Notes under the pieces: generated by a model | Database searches by the model: none | Told to the model about the DNA's origin: nothing | The model's input: the letters and a program-made list of their open reading frames with translations, nothing else | Part shown: positions 53,101-60,920 of the stretch, in pieces | Position numbering within the stretch: position 1 is the first letter of the stretch | Layout of the letters: every line of letters starts with the position of its first letter | Program-made: the position numbers and the translations under genes | Source of the DNA: Chloroflexota bacterium | GTDB taxonomy: Bacteria > Chloroflexota > Limnocylindria > QHBO01 | DNA: 64,000 bases | Direction: 5' to 3' | Assembly (NCBI GenBank): GCA_025699005.1 | Contig: JAILWI010000001.1 | Coordinates: 248,001 to 312,000 of the forward strand

Positions 53101-54012
53101 CTAGTCGGCGATGAGCCGTGCTCCGGCCGTGTCAAAGCGCAGCCGCGTCGCCATGCCGGCCACCCCGGCCGCGTTCCACGCCTTCTCGACCGCGTGGGCG
53201 GTGGCGGGAGCGTCGCAGATGGCCAGCACGGTGGGCCCGGCACCCGACAGGCACGCGCCCGCGGCACCTCGTTCGTAGGCAAGCTCGATGAGCTCACGGC
53301 TGCCCGGGAGATGCGGCAGGCGATATGGCTGGTGGAGCTCGTCCTCCATCGCCGTTCGCAGGAGGGCTGCGTCACCGGTCATGATCGCCGTGGCGAGGAG
53401 CGCGCTGCGGCCGGCCTGGCGTGTCGCCGCGGCATGCTCGACCGTCGACGGCAGGGCGGCCCGCATCTCGTGGGTCCGGCTCTCGCGCTGCGGGATGAAG
53501 GCCACCGGGATCCACGACTCGGGAGTGCGGAAGCGGCGCAGCGTCACGCGGGCGTCGTCGGCGACCGCCACCGTGAATCCGCCGTACAGGGCAGCCGCCA
53601 CGTTGTCGGGGTGACCCTCCAGGGCCGACGCGATCTCGAGGAGCTCATCGGCCTCGACGGCCCGACGCCCGACGGCCGCACCCAGGACCACGCCGGCGAC
53701 GATGGCCGCGGCGCTGCTTCCGAGACCGCGCGCCGCGGGGATCATGCTCGAGACCTCGATGCGCCAGGAGCCGCTGCCGGTCGCGGCCGACGCGCGGAGA
53801 CCGTCGCGAAACCCTCGGATCAGGAGGTTGTCGTCCGCCTTCTCGTCGTTGGCGGGTGCACCCTCGCCGCGAGCGTCGAGCACGATTCCGGGCTCGTCGC
53901 CGTGTCGCAGCTCGGCTCGCAGCTTCAGCGAGAGCGCGACCGCGAAGCAGTCGAAGCCGCTGCCGAGATTGGCACTCGAAGCCGGGACGTCGACACTGGC
54001 GATGGGCGGCAT
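53101..54012 (-). CDS. thrB: Homoserine kinase
   Basis: 303-residue GHMP kinase that phosphorylates homoserine for threonine synthesis. The N-terminus VDVPASSANLGSGFDC is specific to ThrB, IPAARGLGSSAAAIVAGV is the ATP-binding P-loop-like GHMP motif 2, and AAGACLSGAGPTVLAI is motif 3. Usual length. The gene stands alone: no thrC or hom in the window, but the aspartokinase at 48552 starts the same pathway. Starts at ATG 54012 and is divergent from the PPOX gene. Confidence 0.95.
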   Translation of the reverse strand: MPPIASVDVPASSANLGSGFDCFAVALSLKLRAELRHGDEPGIVLDARGEGAPANDEKADDNLLIRGFRDGLRASAATGSGSWRIEVSSMIPAARGLGSSAAAIVAGVVLGAAVGRRAVEADELLEIASALEGHPDNVAAALYGGFTVAVADDARVTLRRFRTPESWIPVAFIPQRESRTHEMRAALPSTVEHAAATRQAGRSALLATAIMTGDAALLRTAMEDELHQPYRLPHLPGSRELIELAYERGAAGACLSGAGPTVLAICDAPATAHAVEKAWNAAGVAGMATRLRFDTAGARLIAD

Positions 54013-54135
54013 GCGAGGGCGAGTATACGGAGCCGGGTTACGTCATCCGTCCGCTCGGTCGCCGGGCCAATGGCCGCGCGGTGACACGACGTTGGGCGCT
54101 GGGTTCGCGCGGCCCTGGCCCGCAGACTCGGGCAC

Positions 54136-54615
54136 ATGACGGTCGAGGCCACCACCCAGCCCGCTCCCGAACGCCCTGGCTGCCGCCCGGAGATCGAGCA
54201 AGCGCTGTGCCGCGATCCGGTCGTCTGGCTGAGCTCGGTGCGGAACGACGGACGGCCGCATCTCGTCCCGGTCTGGTTCGCCTGGGACGGGGAGCGGATC
54301 GTGGCGTTCAGCAAGCCGCACGCCCGCAAGATCGCCAACCTCCGGGACAACCCGGGCGTCATGCTCGCAGTCGGCACGCCCGGCCCGGAGTTCGCGGTCG
54401 AGCTCATCGAGGCCGATGCGGAGCTTCCCGATGCGCCGTCGACCGCGCTCATGCCCGACTCGTTCGCGGACAAGTACCGCGAGCTGCTGCGCCGCGCCGG
54501 CATGACGCTGCAGCGCTTCGCCGAGATCTACTCGCAGCCCATCGTCATCCGTCCGAAGCGTTTCCTGGGTTACGGCGGGGCGCCGGGCGGCACCACCCCC
54601 TCGTCGGCGACCTGA
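54136..54615 (+). CDS. PPOX-class flavin/F420-dependent oxidoreductase-like protein
   Basis: 159 residues, split-barrel flavin-binding fold. WLSSVRNDGRPHLVPVWFAWDG and IVAFSKPHARKIANLRDNPGVML are typical of the TIGR03667-type probable F420-dependent enzymes; IVIRPKRFLGYGG ends the fold. It may bind F420, FMN or heme; no F420 biosynthesis gene is visible here. Single gene between divergent thrB and the convergent receiver protein. A TACGTCAT motif lies 97 bases upstream. Confidence 0.85.
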   Translation: MTVEATTQPAPERPGCRPEIEQALCRDPVVWLSSVRNDGRPHLVPVWFAWDGERIVAFSKPHARKIANLRDNPGVMLAVGTPGPEFAVELIEADAELPDAPSTALMPDSFADKYRELLRRAGMTLQRFAEIYSQPIVIRPKRFLGYGGAPGGTTPSSAT

Positions 54616-54626
54616 GGGAGGCGACC

Positions 54627-54989
54627 TCAGGTCGCGGGGCGGGCGCGCTCCACGGCGCGGATGAGGTCGTCCATCCCGAATGGCTTCGCGACGAACTCCG
54701 CGGCGGCGATCTCCGATGCCCATCGCGCCGCATCGCGAGCCGCGGTCATCACGACGATCGGGGTCCGGTGGCCCCGCTGCCGCAGCTCCCGGGCGAAGCC
54801 CCAGCCGTCGAGGACCGGCATGCGCATGTCGAGCAGGATGAGATCGGGGGCATGGTCCTCGAGAACCCGGAGGGCATCGGCGCCGTTGACCGCCTCGTCG
54901 ACCCGGTAGCCCTCGATCTCGAGCATCGCCGAGACCGTGGCCCGGATGTCGGGCTCGTCATCGACGATGAGCACCCGCACGTCAGGCAT
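54627..54989 (-). CDS. Single-domain response regulator
   Basis: 120-residue stand-alone receiver. Acidic pocket Asp10/Asp11 (LIVDDEPD), phospho-acceptor Asp54 (LILLDMRMPV), Thr82 (VMTAAR) and Lys102 (FVAKPFG) are all intact. No output domain, so it should act by protein-protein contact, like CheY/Spo0F. Its start overlaps the kinase stop by 8 bases, making the membrane kinase at 54982 the likely phospho-donor. Hydrophobic and polar spacing look normal. Confidence 0.94.
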   Translation of the reverse strand: MPDVRVLIVDDEPDIRATVSAMLEIEGYRVDEAVNGADALRVLEDHAPDLILLDMRMPVLDGWGFARELRQRGHRTPIVVMTAARDAARWASEIAAAEFVAKPFGMDDLIRAVERARPAT

Positions 54990-56877
54990 CGGCGACCGCC
55001 TCCGTCCCGTCGCCGGCGGGCGCCCAATGCGCGGGCTCGGCCTGCTCGGGGAGTGAGGCCGGCGGAGTCGAGCCGGCCAGCGCGACGACGAACGTCGTGC
55101 CACCACCGGGCGTCGGCTCCGCCCAGATCAGGCCGCCGTGCTCCTCGACGATGCGACGGCAGATGTAGAGCCCCAGACCCATCCCGGTGTCGGTGATGTC
55201 ACGGGCGTTCGAGGCACGGTAGAAGCGCTCGAAGATCCGCTCCCGCTCGGCATCCGGGACGCCGACGCCGCGATCGACCACGGCGATCCTGGCCTCGTCA
55301 CCCTCGCGCCAGAGACGGATCTCGGTCGCCGTGTCGGGACTGTACTTGCGAGCGTTGTCGAGCAGGTTCTCGATGACCTGCTGCATGCGCGGGCCGTCGA
55401 CCGTCGCGCTCAGCACCTCGTCGGGGAGATGAACCGCCACCGCGGACATCTCCTCGGCGTGGCGCTCCAGCACGGTGGTCACGATCGAACGCAGGTCCGT
55501 GGTGCGGCGATCCATCGTCACGCCCTGCTCGAGACGCTGCGCGTCGAGCATCTCCGAGATGAGGTCGCGAAGGCGGCGCGCCTCCTTCGTCAGGCGCGAG
55601 ACCCCGGCCGCATCGACCGGGGCAGCGGGATTCCGCGCCGTCCGTCGTTCCAGGAGCTCCGCCTGGCCGAGCACGACGGTGAGCGGGGTGCGGAGGTCGT
55701 GGGCCGCTGCCGACAGGAACTCCTCCTTGAGGCGCGCGGCCTCCTCGCGGGCCTCCAGCAGCCCGGTCTGGCGGGCGAGATCGCGTGCCTCGAGCAGAAT
55801 CGACGTGTGGTCCGCCAGGAGCTCGATGAGCCAGAGATCGTCCTCGACGAAGATCGGGGCTCGGTCGGCATAGACCGCCAGGACGCCGATGCGTCGATCG
55901 CCGCGCGTGATCGGGGCGGCGATGACGGTCCGTGCACGGCTCTGCTCGTAGCGCGCCGCATTGGCAGGATCCAGCGCGGTCGCGTCGATCGCCACGATGC
56001 GCCGCTGCTCCTGGAATGCCCGCCCCGCGATGAACTGGTCGTCCGGGTATTCGACCCGCTCGCCATCGCGAGAGATGTAGGCCAGGACGCCCCGCCGGGG
56101 ATCTGCCACCCCGATCGAGGCGCCATCGGCGCCGGCGGCCGCCGCGGCGGCTCGCTGGAGCTCGGCCATGGCGGCGGTCTCGTCGGCGACGCTGACGAGG
56201 CGCGTCGACTGCTCGAGGAAACGGCGGAGGTCCGGTTCGCGCCACGCGCGCCGCACCCACTCCGGCGGGGCGAATCCCACGAAGAAGGCAACGACCGCGG
56301 TCAGCGCGGTCAGCTGGGCCGCGATGTCGAGGATCACGCCGTCCATGCTGAACATGCCGTTGAGGAAGAGCAGGACCACCGCGGTGATGAACGCGACTGC
56401 CCCGGTCGCCACGGCGCGCATGCGGCGGCGGGTGATGCCCCGGGTTCGGCGGCTCTCCCACGCGAACGCGAACGCCGCGTACCCGCCGACGGCGAGGAAC
56501 CAGGCGATGATCGCGAGCTGGACGAGCTCGCGCTGCACGGTGAACGCGAAGCCCAGCGCGGCAATCACGACGTAGGCCACGGCGCCCAGGTGGAGCATGA
56601 ACCGCGGCGTCCCGCTGAAGTCGTCGACGAGCCGGATCATCGCGTAGGGTGCGAGGTTGAAGAGAAGGAGCACGATCGGCGTCCTCGGCGCCGCATCCGA
56701 AAGGCCGACGGCGGTTGCCCCTACCGAGACGGCCACGGCCGCGGCAATCGAGCCGAACAGCAGCGCCGTGTCGACCGTGGCGCGGCTGGGCCGACGCACG
56801 GCGTGCGCGAGCACGACGAGGAAGAGCCCGACGAAGAGAGCCTGGTTGACGAGGGTGATCAGCTCGAGGGCGGACAT
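54982..56877 (-). CDS. Membrane sensor histidine kinase with GAF domain
   Basis: 631 residues. Residues 1-205 hold seven or so transmembrane helices, then a GAF domain (about 225-365: ELQRAAAAAAGADGASIGVADP, RTVIAAPITRGDRRIGVLAVYA). HisKA carries His393 in AAHDLRTPLTVVLGQAE. HATPase has N, G1 (VDRGVGVPDAERERIFERF) and G2 (GMGLGLYICRRI). A Pro/Ala tail ends it. Start at ATG 56877. It likely phosphorylates the receiver encoded in the overlapping gene. The signal is unknown; the multi-span N-terminus suggests a membrane or lipid-borne cue. Confidence 0.92.
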   Translation of the reverse strand: MSALELITLVNQALFVGLFLVVLAHAVRRPSRATVDTALLFGSIAAAVAVSVGATAVGLSDAAPRTPIVLLLFNLAPYAMIRLVDDFSGTPRFMLHLGAVAYVVIAALGFAFTVQRELVQLAIIAWFLAVGGYAAFAFAWESRRTRGITRRRMRAVATGAVAFITAVVLLFLNGMFSMDGVILDIAAQLTALTAVVAFFVGFAPPEWVRRAWREPDLRRFLEQSTRLVSVADETAAMAELQRAAAAAAGADGASIGVADPRRGVLAYISRDGERVEYPDDQFIAGRAFQEQRRIVAIDATALDPANAARYEQSRARTVIAAPITRGDRRIGVLAVYADRAPIFVEDDLWLIELLADHTSILLEARDLARQTGLLEAREEAARLKEEFLSAAAHDLRTPLTVVLGQAELLERRTARNPAAPVDAAGVSRLTKEARRLRDLISEMLDAQRLEQGVTMDRRTTDLRSIVTTVLERHAEEMSAVAVHLPDEVLSATVDGPRMQQVIENLLDNARKYSPDTATEIRLWREGDEARIAVVDRGVGVPDAERERIFERFYRASNARDITDTGMGLGLYICRRIVEEHGGLIWAEPTPGGGTTFVVALAGSTPPASLPEQAEPAHWAPAGDGTEAVADA

Positions 56878-56953
56878 GACGGCACGTGCACGAGTCTGAA
56901 ACCCAGCAGCACGTGGCGTGCCAAGCAAGCAAGCGATCCCACGGTGCGGAGCC

Positions 56954-58321
56954 TCAGGGACTGAGGACGGCGATGGCGATGAGGAAGTAGGTAACCAGCC
57001 CGGACGCGTCGATGATGGCGGTGATCAGTGGCACGCTCATGACGGCCGGATCGAGGCCGATGCGCTTGGCGAGCAGCGGCAGCGCCGATCCCATCAGCGC
57101 CGAGAAGGTGCACGCGATCAGCAGCGTGAGTGACACGACGGTCGCGATTGGCGCGTCGACCAGGAAGGCGATCGGCCCGAAGGTGAGCGCCGCGAGCACC
57201 GCCCCGAGGAGGAACCCGGTGGCCGCCTCGCGCATAACCACGGGGAGCAGGTCATCGAGTCGCACCTCGCCGAGGGCAACGGCGCGCGTGACGGTGGTCG
57301 CGGTCTGCGCGCCGGTGTTGCCCGCCGTGCCGATCACCAGCGGCACGAAGAACGTGAGGGTGACCACGGCCTGGAGCGTCGACTCGAATGCGGCGAGCAC
57401 GTTGACGGTCACCGCACCGGCGCCGATGAACACGAGCAGCCAGATCACGCGGCTGCGGGCGAGCTGGAGGATCGACGTCGCGAGGTACGGACGCCGAAGC
57501 GGCTCGGCTCCGCCGGCCCGAGCGACGTCCTCGGTCTCCTCTTCCTCGAGCACTTCCATCGCGTCGTCGACGGTGACGATGCCGACGAGTCGGTCCTCGG
57601 TATCGACGATCGGCAGGGCGAGGAGGTCGGCCTCGCGAATGAGCCGGGAGACCTCCTCCTGGTCCGTGTCGACGCGCGCCGAGTAGACCTCGGTGTCCAT
57701 GAGGTCACCGACCAGGGTCGCCGGATCGGCGAGAACCAGGTCCCGCAGGCCGAGCGCGCCGACCAGGCGCCGCCGGTCATCGGTCACCGGCAGTGCGTAG
57801 ATCGTCTCCGCGCGGCGCCCGACGGTTCGCAGGCGGTCGAGGGCCTGCGCGACCGTCATCCCCGCCCGCAGGCTGGCGACCTCCGGTGACATGAGGCGGC
57901 CGGCGGAGTCCTCGGCGTACCCGAGCAGGGTGGATGTCAGTCGGCGCTCGTTCGGCGGGAGTCCCGCGAGGAGCCTGCGGGCAACCTTGGCGGGCATCTC
58001 CTCGGTGAGCCGGGCCCGGTCATCGGGGTCCAGCCCCTCGAACAGCTGCCCCACGTTGGCCTCGCGCAGCCCCTCGAGCAGCTCCTGCTGGAGCGACGGG
58101 TCGAGGAGCTCGAACGTCTCGAGCGCCCGATCCTTGCCGAGGAGCCGGAAGGGCACCGCGCGCCGATCCCGAGGCAGCCGGGAAAGCTCGTCCGCGATCT
58201 GGACGACGTCGGCCTGCGCCAGCCAGCGGTCGATGAGCTCGAGGTCGCCACCGTCGAGGAGCTCGTCGAGCTCGACGGTCGGGACGGCATCGGGGGTACC
58301 GGTCAGGGTTGGTCGCGTCAC
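56954..58321 (-). CDS. mgtE: Magnesium transporter MgtE
   Basis: 455 residues, close to the family's 450. The MgtE N-terminal helical domain (about 15-130), a CBS pair (about 135-255; LVGALGLRDLVL, LVGIVTVDDAMEVLEEEETED) and a five-helix membrane domain with GTAGNTGAQTATTVTRA and GLDPAVMSVPLITAIIDASGL, the pore and Mg-sensing segments. Start taken at GTG 58321. An ATG at 58369 would lie inside the 27-base palindrome. The CBS/N domain should close the channel at high cytosolic magnesium. Confidence 0.95.
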   Translation of the reverse strand: MTRPTLTGTPDAVPTVELDELLDGGDLELIDRWLAQADVVQIADELSRLPRDRRAVPFRLLGKDRALETFELLDPSLQQELLEGLREANVGQLFEGLDPDDRARLTEEMPAKVARRLLAGLPPNERRLTSTLLGYAEDSAGRLMSPEVASLRAGMTVAQALDRLRTVGRRAETIYALPVTDDRRRLVGALGLRDLVLADPATLVGDLMDTEVYSARVDTDQEEVSRLIREADLLALPIVDTEDRLVGIVTVDDAMEVLEEEETEDVARAGGAEPLRRPYLATSILQLARSRVIWLLVFIGAGAVTVNVLAAFESTLQAVVTLTFFVPLVIGTAGNTGAQTATTVTRAVALGEVRLDDLLPVVMREAATGFLLGAVLAALTFGPIAFLVDAPIATVVSLTLLIACTFSALMGSALPLLAKRIGLDPAVMSVPLITAIIDASGLVTYFLIAIAVLSP

Positions 58322-58356
58322 GAGCTGAGCATAGTCGCGAGGCGGCCGGACGCGGC

Positions 58357-58383
58357 GACGCCCGGGCATGATGCCCGGGCGTC
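58357..58383. other. 27-base perfect palindrome upstream of mgtE
   Basis: GACGCCCGGGCAT and ATGCCCGGGCGTC flank a single central G (58370). As RNA the element makes a 12-bp stem with a 3-base loop. It lies 36 bases before the mgtE start and 19 bases past the stop of the 57-residue gene. It may end that message, form an mgtE leader hairpin or bind a dimeric protein; no T-run on either strand. Confidence 0.55.
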
Positions 58384-58401
58384 GGTACCTCTACGGTGGC
58401 T

Positions 58402-58575
58402 TCAGGCCAGGGAGCCTGTCGCCAGCCGCGGGATGCGGAAGAGCCCCTTGAGCTTGCGCCGGTCATTCGGGCGCATCGGCTCCGCCTGGATCAGGCGACG
58501 GCGACGGCGCTCGACCTCGAGGCGGCGCTCCTGCTCGATGCTCTCCGAGAGCATGAGTGCGGTGATGGGATGCAT
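58402..58575 (-). CDS. 57-residue basic peptide of unknown function
   Basis: MHPITALMLSESIEQERRLE is followed by VERRRRRLIQAEPMRPNDRR and a hydrophobic end. A short amphipathic helix runs into an extended Arg-rich segment (net strongly positive). The start is convincing because AAAGGAGG lies 7 bases upstream, one of the best ribosome sites in the window. No family recognised. It sits between mgtE and the divergent cyclase-fusion gene; similar short Arg-rich peptides could bind nucleic acid or membrane. Confidence 0.65.
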   Translation of the reverse strand: MHPITALMLSESIEQERRLEVERRRRRLIQAEPMRPNDRRKLKGLFRIPRLATGSLA

Positions 58576-58705
58576 CGCCGGCCTCCTTTCGTTGCTGATC
58601 GACTGCTGATCGTGAGTCGTGGACCGCATCAGCATGGGCCTGCGCAGGGCTGTGATCGACGGTCAGCGGTCGCGCTCGCCGCACGATCTTGCGCCGAAGC
58701 ACGGC

Positions 58706-58721
58706 TACGTCATTCGTCCGC
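58706..58721 (+). promoter_or_regulatory. TACGTCAT-containing motif shared with two other divergent gaps
   Basis: TACGTCATTCGTCCGC here matches TACGTCATCCGTCCGC at 54039-54054 in 15 of 16 bases. A shorter match, TACGTCATCTCGCCC, is on the minus strand at 61491-61505. All three sit between divergent genes, 50, 97 and 153 bases before a start codon on the motif's strand. Possibly a common regulator site; inferred from recurrence only. Confidence 0.35.
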
Positions 58722-58755
58722 GGCACCCATCCCGGGAGCGCCTATCCTTGTGCTC

Positions 58756-59976
58756 ATGGCGCCCCCCGAGAAGCACCTCACGTTCCTGTTCGCGGACGTC
58801 GAGGGCAGCACGCGCATGGCCGAGCAGCACGGTGCCGCGGCGGGAGCCGCCCTGGCTCGCTACCACGAGCTGGTGGCATCGACGTGTGAGGCCCGCGGTG
58901 GCCGCATCTTCGAGCGCATCGGCGACGGCGCGTACGCGTGTTTCACCGATGCCATCAGTGCCGTGCTCGCGGCTGACGAGCTGCAGCAGAACGTCGCAGC
59001 GCAGGATTGGGGCGACATCGGCCGCCTCCGGATCCGGATCGCGCTGAGCAGCGGCGAGGTCGAGCAGCGAGGTGACCGCTACTACGGCCCGGCCCTCTTC
59101 CGGGCGGCACGGCTGCAGGACCTCGCAGGCGGCGGGGAGACGCTCCTCGCCGGCAGCACGGTCGACGAGGTGGATGGGTCGTTCCCGGCCGGGACGACCC
59201 TGCGTGACCTCGGCGAGCACCGGTTGCGCGACGTTCCCAGCCCCGAACGGGTGTTCGCCCTGGTGCATACTTCGCGCGCGCGCGCCGAAGCCGCGCCGGA
59301 GACTGCTGGAGGACAGGGGAACGAGACGGTGAGTGACGAAGACGGACCGATTCGCGTACTGCTCGTCGACGACCATGCCGTGGTGCGTCGCGGACTGCGT
59401 GGCTTCCTCGAGCTGATCAAGGACTTCGACGTGGTGGGGGAGGCCGAAAACGGCCGCGAGGGTGTCGCCGCCGCGGACCGCCTGGCGCCGGACGTCGTCC
59501 TCATGGACCTGCTCATGCCGGAGATGGGCGGCCTCGAGGCGATCGCTGCCATCAAGGCGGCGCATCCCGAGATCGAGATCGTGGCGGTCACCTCGTTCAT
59601 CGAAGAGGAGAAGGTCACGTCGGCCCTCGAGGCCGGCGCCTCCGGGTATCTCCTCAAGGATGCTGAGGCGGAGGAGGTCGCCCAGGCGATCCGCGCCGCA
59701 TACAACGGCGAGGTGCACCTCGATCCGGCCGTGTCGCGTCTCCTTGCGCAGCGCCTGCGACAGCGTAAGGACGCCGAGCCGATCGAGCCGCTCACCGGCC
59801 GGGAGAAGGAGGTCCTGGGCCAGCTGGCCAAGGGCGCCTCGAACAAGGAGATCGCCTACGAGCTCGGGATCACCGAGCGTACGGCCCGCACCCACGTCTC
59901 GAACATCCTCGGCAAGCTCGCCCTCGCGTCACGCACCCAGGCAGCCCTCTACGCGGTGGAGCACAAGCTCGTCTAG
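58756..59976 (+). CDS. Class III nucleotide-cyclase domain fused to a NarL-type response regulator
   Basis: 406 residues. Residues 8-170 are a class III cyclase fold with metal Asp14 (FADVEGSTR) and Asp57 (RIGDGAY) and transition-state Arg119. The stabilising Asn is Phe115 (GPALFRAAR), so activity is doubtful, and the purine-selecting position reads Glu53. A 25-residue linker leads to a REC domain (Asp251 in VLMDLLMPE, Lys in YLLKDAE) and a LuxR HTH (LTGREKEVLGQLAKGASNKEIA). An internal GTG at 59329, preceded by AGGGGA, could also yield the regulator alone. GTG 58750 is an alternative start. Confidence 0.9.
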   Translation: MAPPEKHLTFLFADVEGSTRMAEQHGAAAGAALARYHELVASTCEARGGRIFERIGDGAYACFTDAISAVLAADELQQNVAAQDWGDIGRLRIRIALSSGEVEQRGDRYYGPALFRAARLQDLAGGGETLLAGSTVDEVDGSFPAGTTLRDLGEHRLRDVPSPERVFALVHTSRARAEAAPETAGGQGNETVSDEDGPIRVLLVDDHAVVRRGLRGFLELIKDFDVVGEAENGREGVAAADRLAPDVVLMDLLMPEMGGLEAIAAIKAAHPEIEIVAVTSFIEEEKVTSALEAGASGYLLKDAEAEEVAQAIRAAYNGEVHLDPAVSRLLAQRLRQRKDAEPIEPLTGREKEVLGQLAKGASNKEIAYELGITERTARTHVSNILGKLALASRTQAALYAVEHKLV

Positions 59977-60016
59977 GCCGATGAACCATCGGGCGCCGCC
60001 GCGCGTCCGGGTGACC

Positions 60017-60865
60017 ATGCGCTCGATCCAGGCCATCGGCCTCGCCACGATGCTCGTCGCCTGTGGCTCGCCGCCCGCGTCGAGCACCGGCTTCCTCGTG
60101 CCGGTCCCAACGCAGGAGCCGCGAATCGGCATCGGCGAGCAGGCCTGTCCCGGCGCCCTGCTCGAGGGAACCCTCGTGGAACATCCGGCAGCGGGGCTCG
60201 CGGTGCAGGGTGACCCGCTCTTCGAACCCTCCGTCGTCGTATGGCCGCACGGCTGGATGGCGGCCGACGTCGACGGGGCGCGAATGCTCCTCGACGATGG
60301 CGGACAGGTCGTGGCGCGGGTGGGCGACTCGATGTCGGCCGGGGGCGGTTTCGACTCGCCGAACGACTGGTTCCATCCCTGCGGCGAGATCACGTTCGTC
60401 CCTGCGCCCTGCGGTCGAACGCCCCGGACGCTGGGAAGCGCCCCGTCCCGGACCGGACGGGGCGCTTCGTCAATACCGTCAGCCCTCGACGACGAGGGCC
60501 CCGGTCATCTCGGGGTGAAGCGAGCATTCGAAGAAGTACTCGCCGGCGTCGAGCGCCGGGATCTCGTACACGATCGTGGCGTCGGTGACGAGCTCGCCCT
60601 CGAACAGCTTCTCCGACTTCGTCTCGTCGGTGTAGATCGCGACGTTGTGCGGCATCGAGTCCTCGTTGACGAGCGCGAGGGTGAAGGTCTCGCCCGCCGG
60701 CGCCGTCAGGGTCGACGCGTCGAACGCCATGTCGACGCTCGTCACGGTCACATCGGCGCTCGACGGATCCGCGCCCGGCTCGCCGGCCGCACCGCTCCCG
60801 CAGGCGGCCAGGACGGAGACGAGGGCGATGGCGATGGCCGATCGCTGCAGTCGATTCACGGTTGA
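60017..60865 (+). CDS. Lipoprotein of unknown function, reading frame open through the terminator
   Basis: Starts MRSIQAIGLATMLVAC with lipobox LVAC (Cys16). The convincing protein part is about 135 residues, to PNDWFHPCGEITFVPAPCG near 60415, with two Cys pairs. No stop codon occurs before the 34-base hairpin at 60435; the frame runs on to 60865 antisense to the cupredoxin gene with Arg-rich, non-native sequence. The true end is likely near 60425, lost by mutation or a base error (for instance CGA for TGA). An upstream in-frame ATG at 59981 would add 12 residues ahead of the signal peptide. Confidence 0.55.
   Translation: MRSIQAIGLATMLVACGSPPASSTGFLVPVPTQEPRIGIGEQACPGALLEGTLVEHPAAGLAVQGDPLFEPSVVVWPHGWMAADVDGARMLLDDGGQVVARVGDSMSAGGGFDSPNDWFHPCGEITFVPAPCGRTPRTLGSAPSRTGRGASSIPSALDDEGPGHLGVKRAFEEVLAGVERRDLVHDRGVGDELALEQLLRLRLVGVDRDVVRHRVLVDEREGEGLARRRRQGRRVERHVDARHGHIGARRIRARLAGRTAPAGGQDGDEGDGDGRSLQSIHG
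60435..60468. terminator. Strong 14-bp hairpin between convergent lipoprotein and cupredoxin genes
   Basis: GAAGCGCCCCGTCC (60435-60448) pairs perfectly with GGACGGGGCGCTTC (60455-60468) around the loop CGGACC. It ends 11 bases before the stop of the minus-strand cupredoxin and lies where the plus-strand lipoprotein should finish. No U-tract on either side, as is common in GC-rich genomes. Very likely a shared terminator. Confidence 0.7.
60479..60859 (-). CDS. Cupredoxin (plastocyanin/azurin-like) lipoprotein
   Basis: 126 residues. A lipoprotein signal ends VLAAC (Cys20). The type 1 copper site is His71 (SMPHNVAIY), Cys112, His115 and Met118 (YFFECSLHPEM), the complete H-C-H-M set on the usual C-x2-H-x2-M loop. 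Start at GTG 60859 with GAGGAGC about 7 bases upstream. It should be an outer-face electron carrier, or a copper-binding protein. Upstream of it on the same strand is the four-helix membrane protein at 60921. Confidence 0.92.
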   Translation of the reverse strand: MNRLQRSAIAIALVSVLAACGSGAAGEPGADPSSADVTVTSVDMAFDASTLTAPAGETFTLALVNEDSMPHNVAIYTDETKSEKLFEGELVTDATIVYEIPALDAGEYFFECSLHPEMTGALVVEG

Positions 60866-60920
60866 GCTCCTCGAACGGTGGCGGCGAGCGCGTGACACGG
60901 CTCGCCGCCGGGGTCTGTGG

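Noticed and set aside
58367..58369. ATG at 58369 as the mgtE start
   Set aside because: It lies inside the 27-base palindrome and adds MPGRRRVRPPRDYAQL, which lacks similarity to MgtE N-termini; GTG 58321 fits the usual length.
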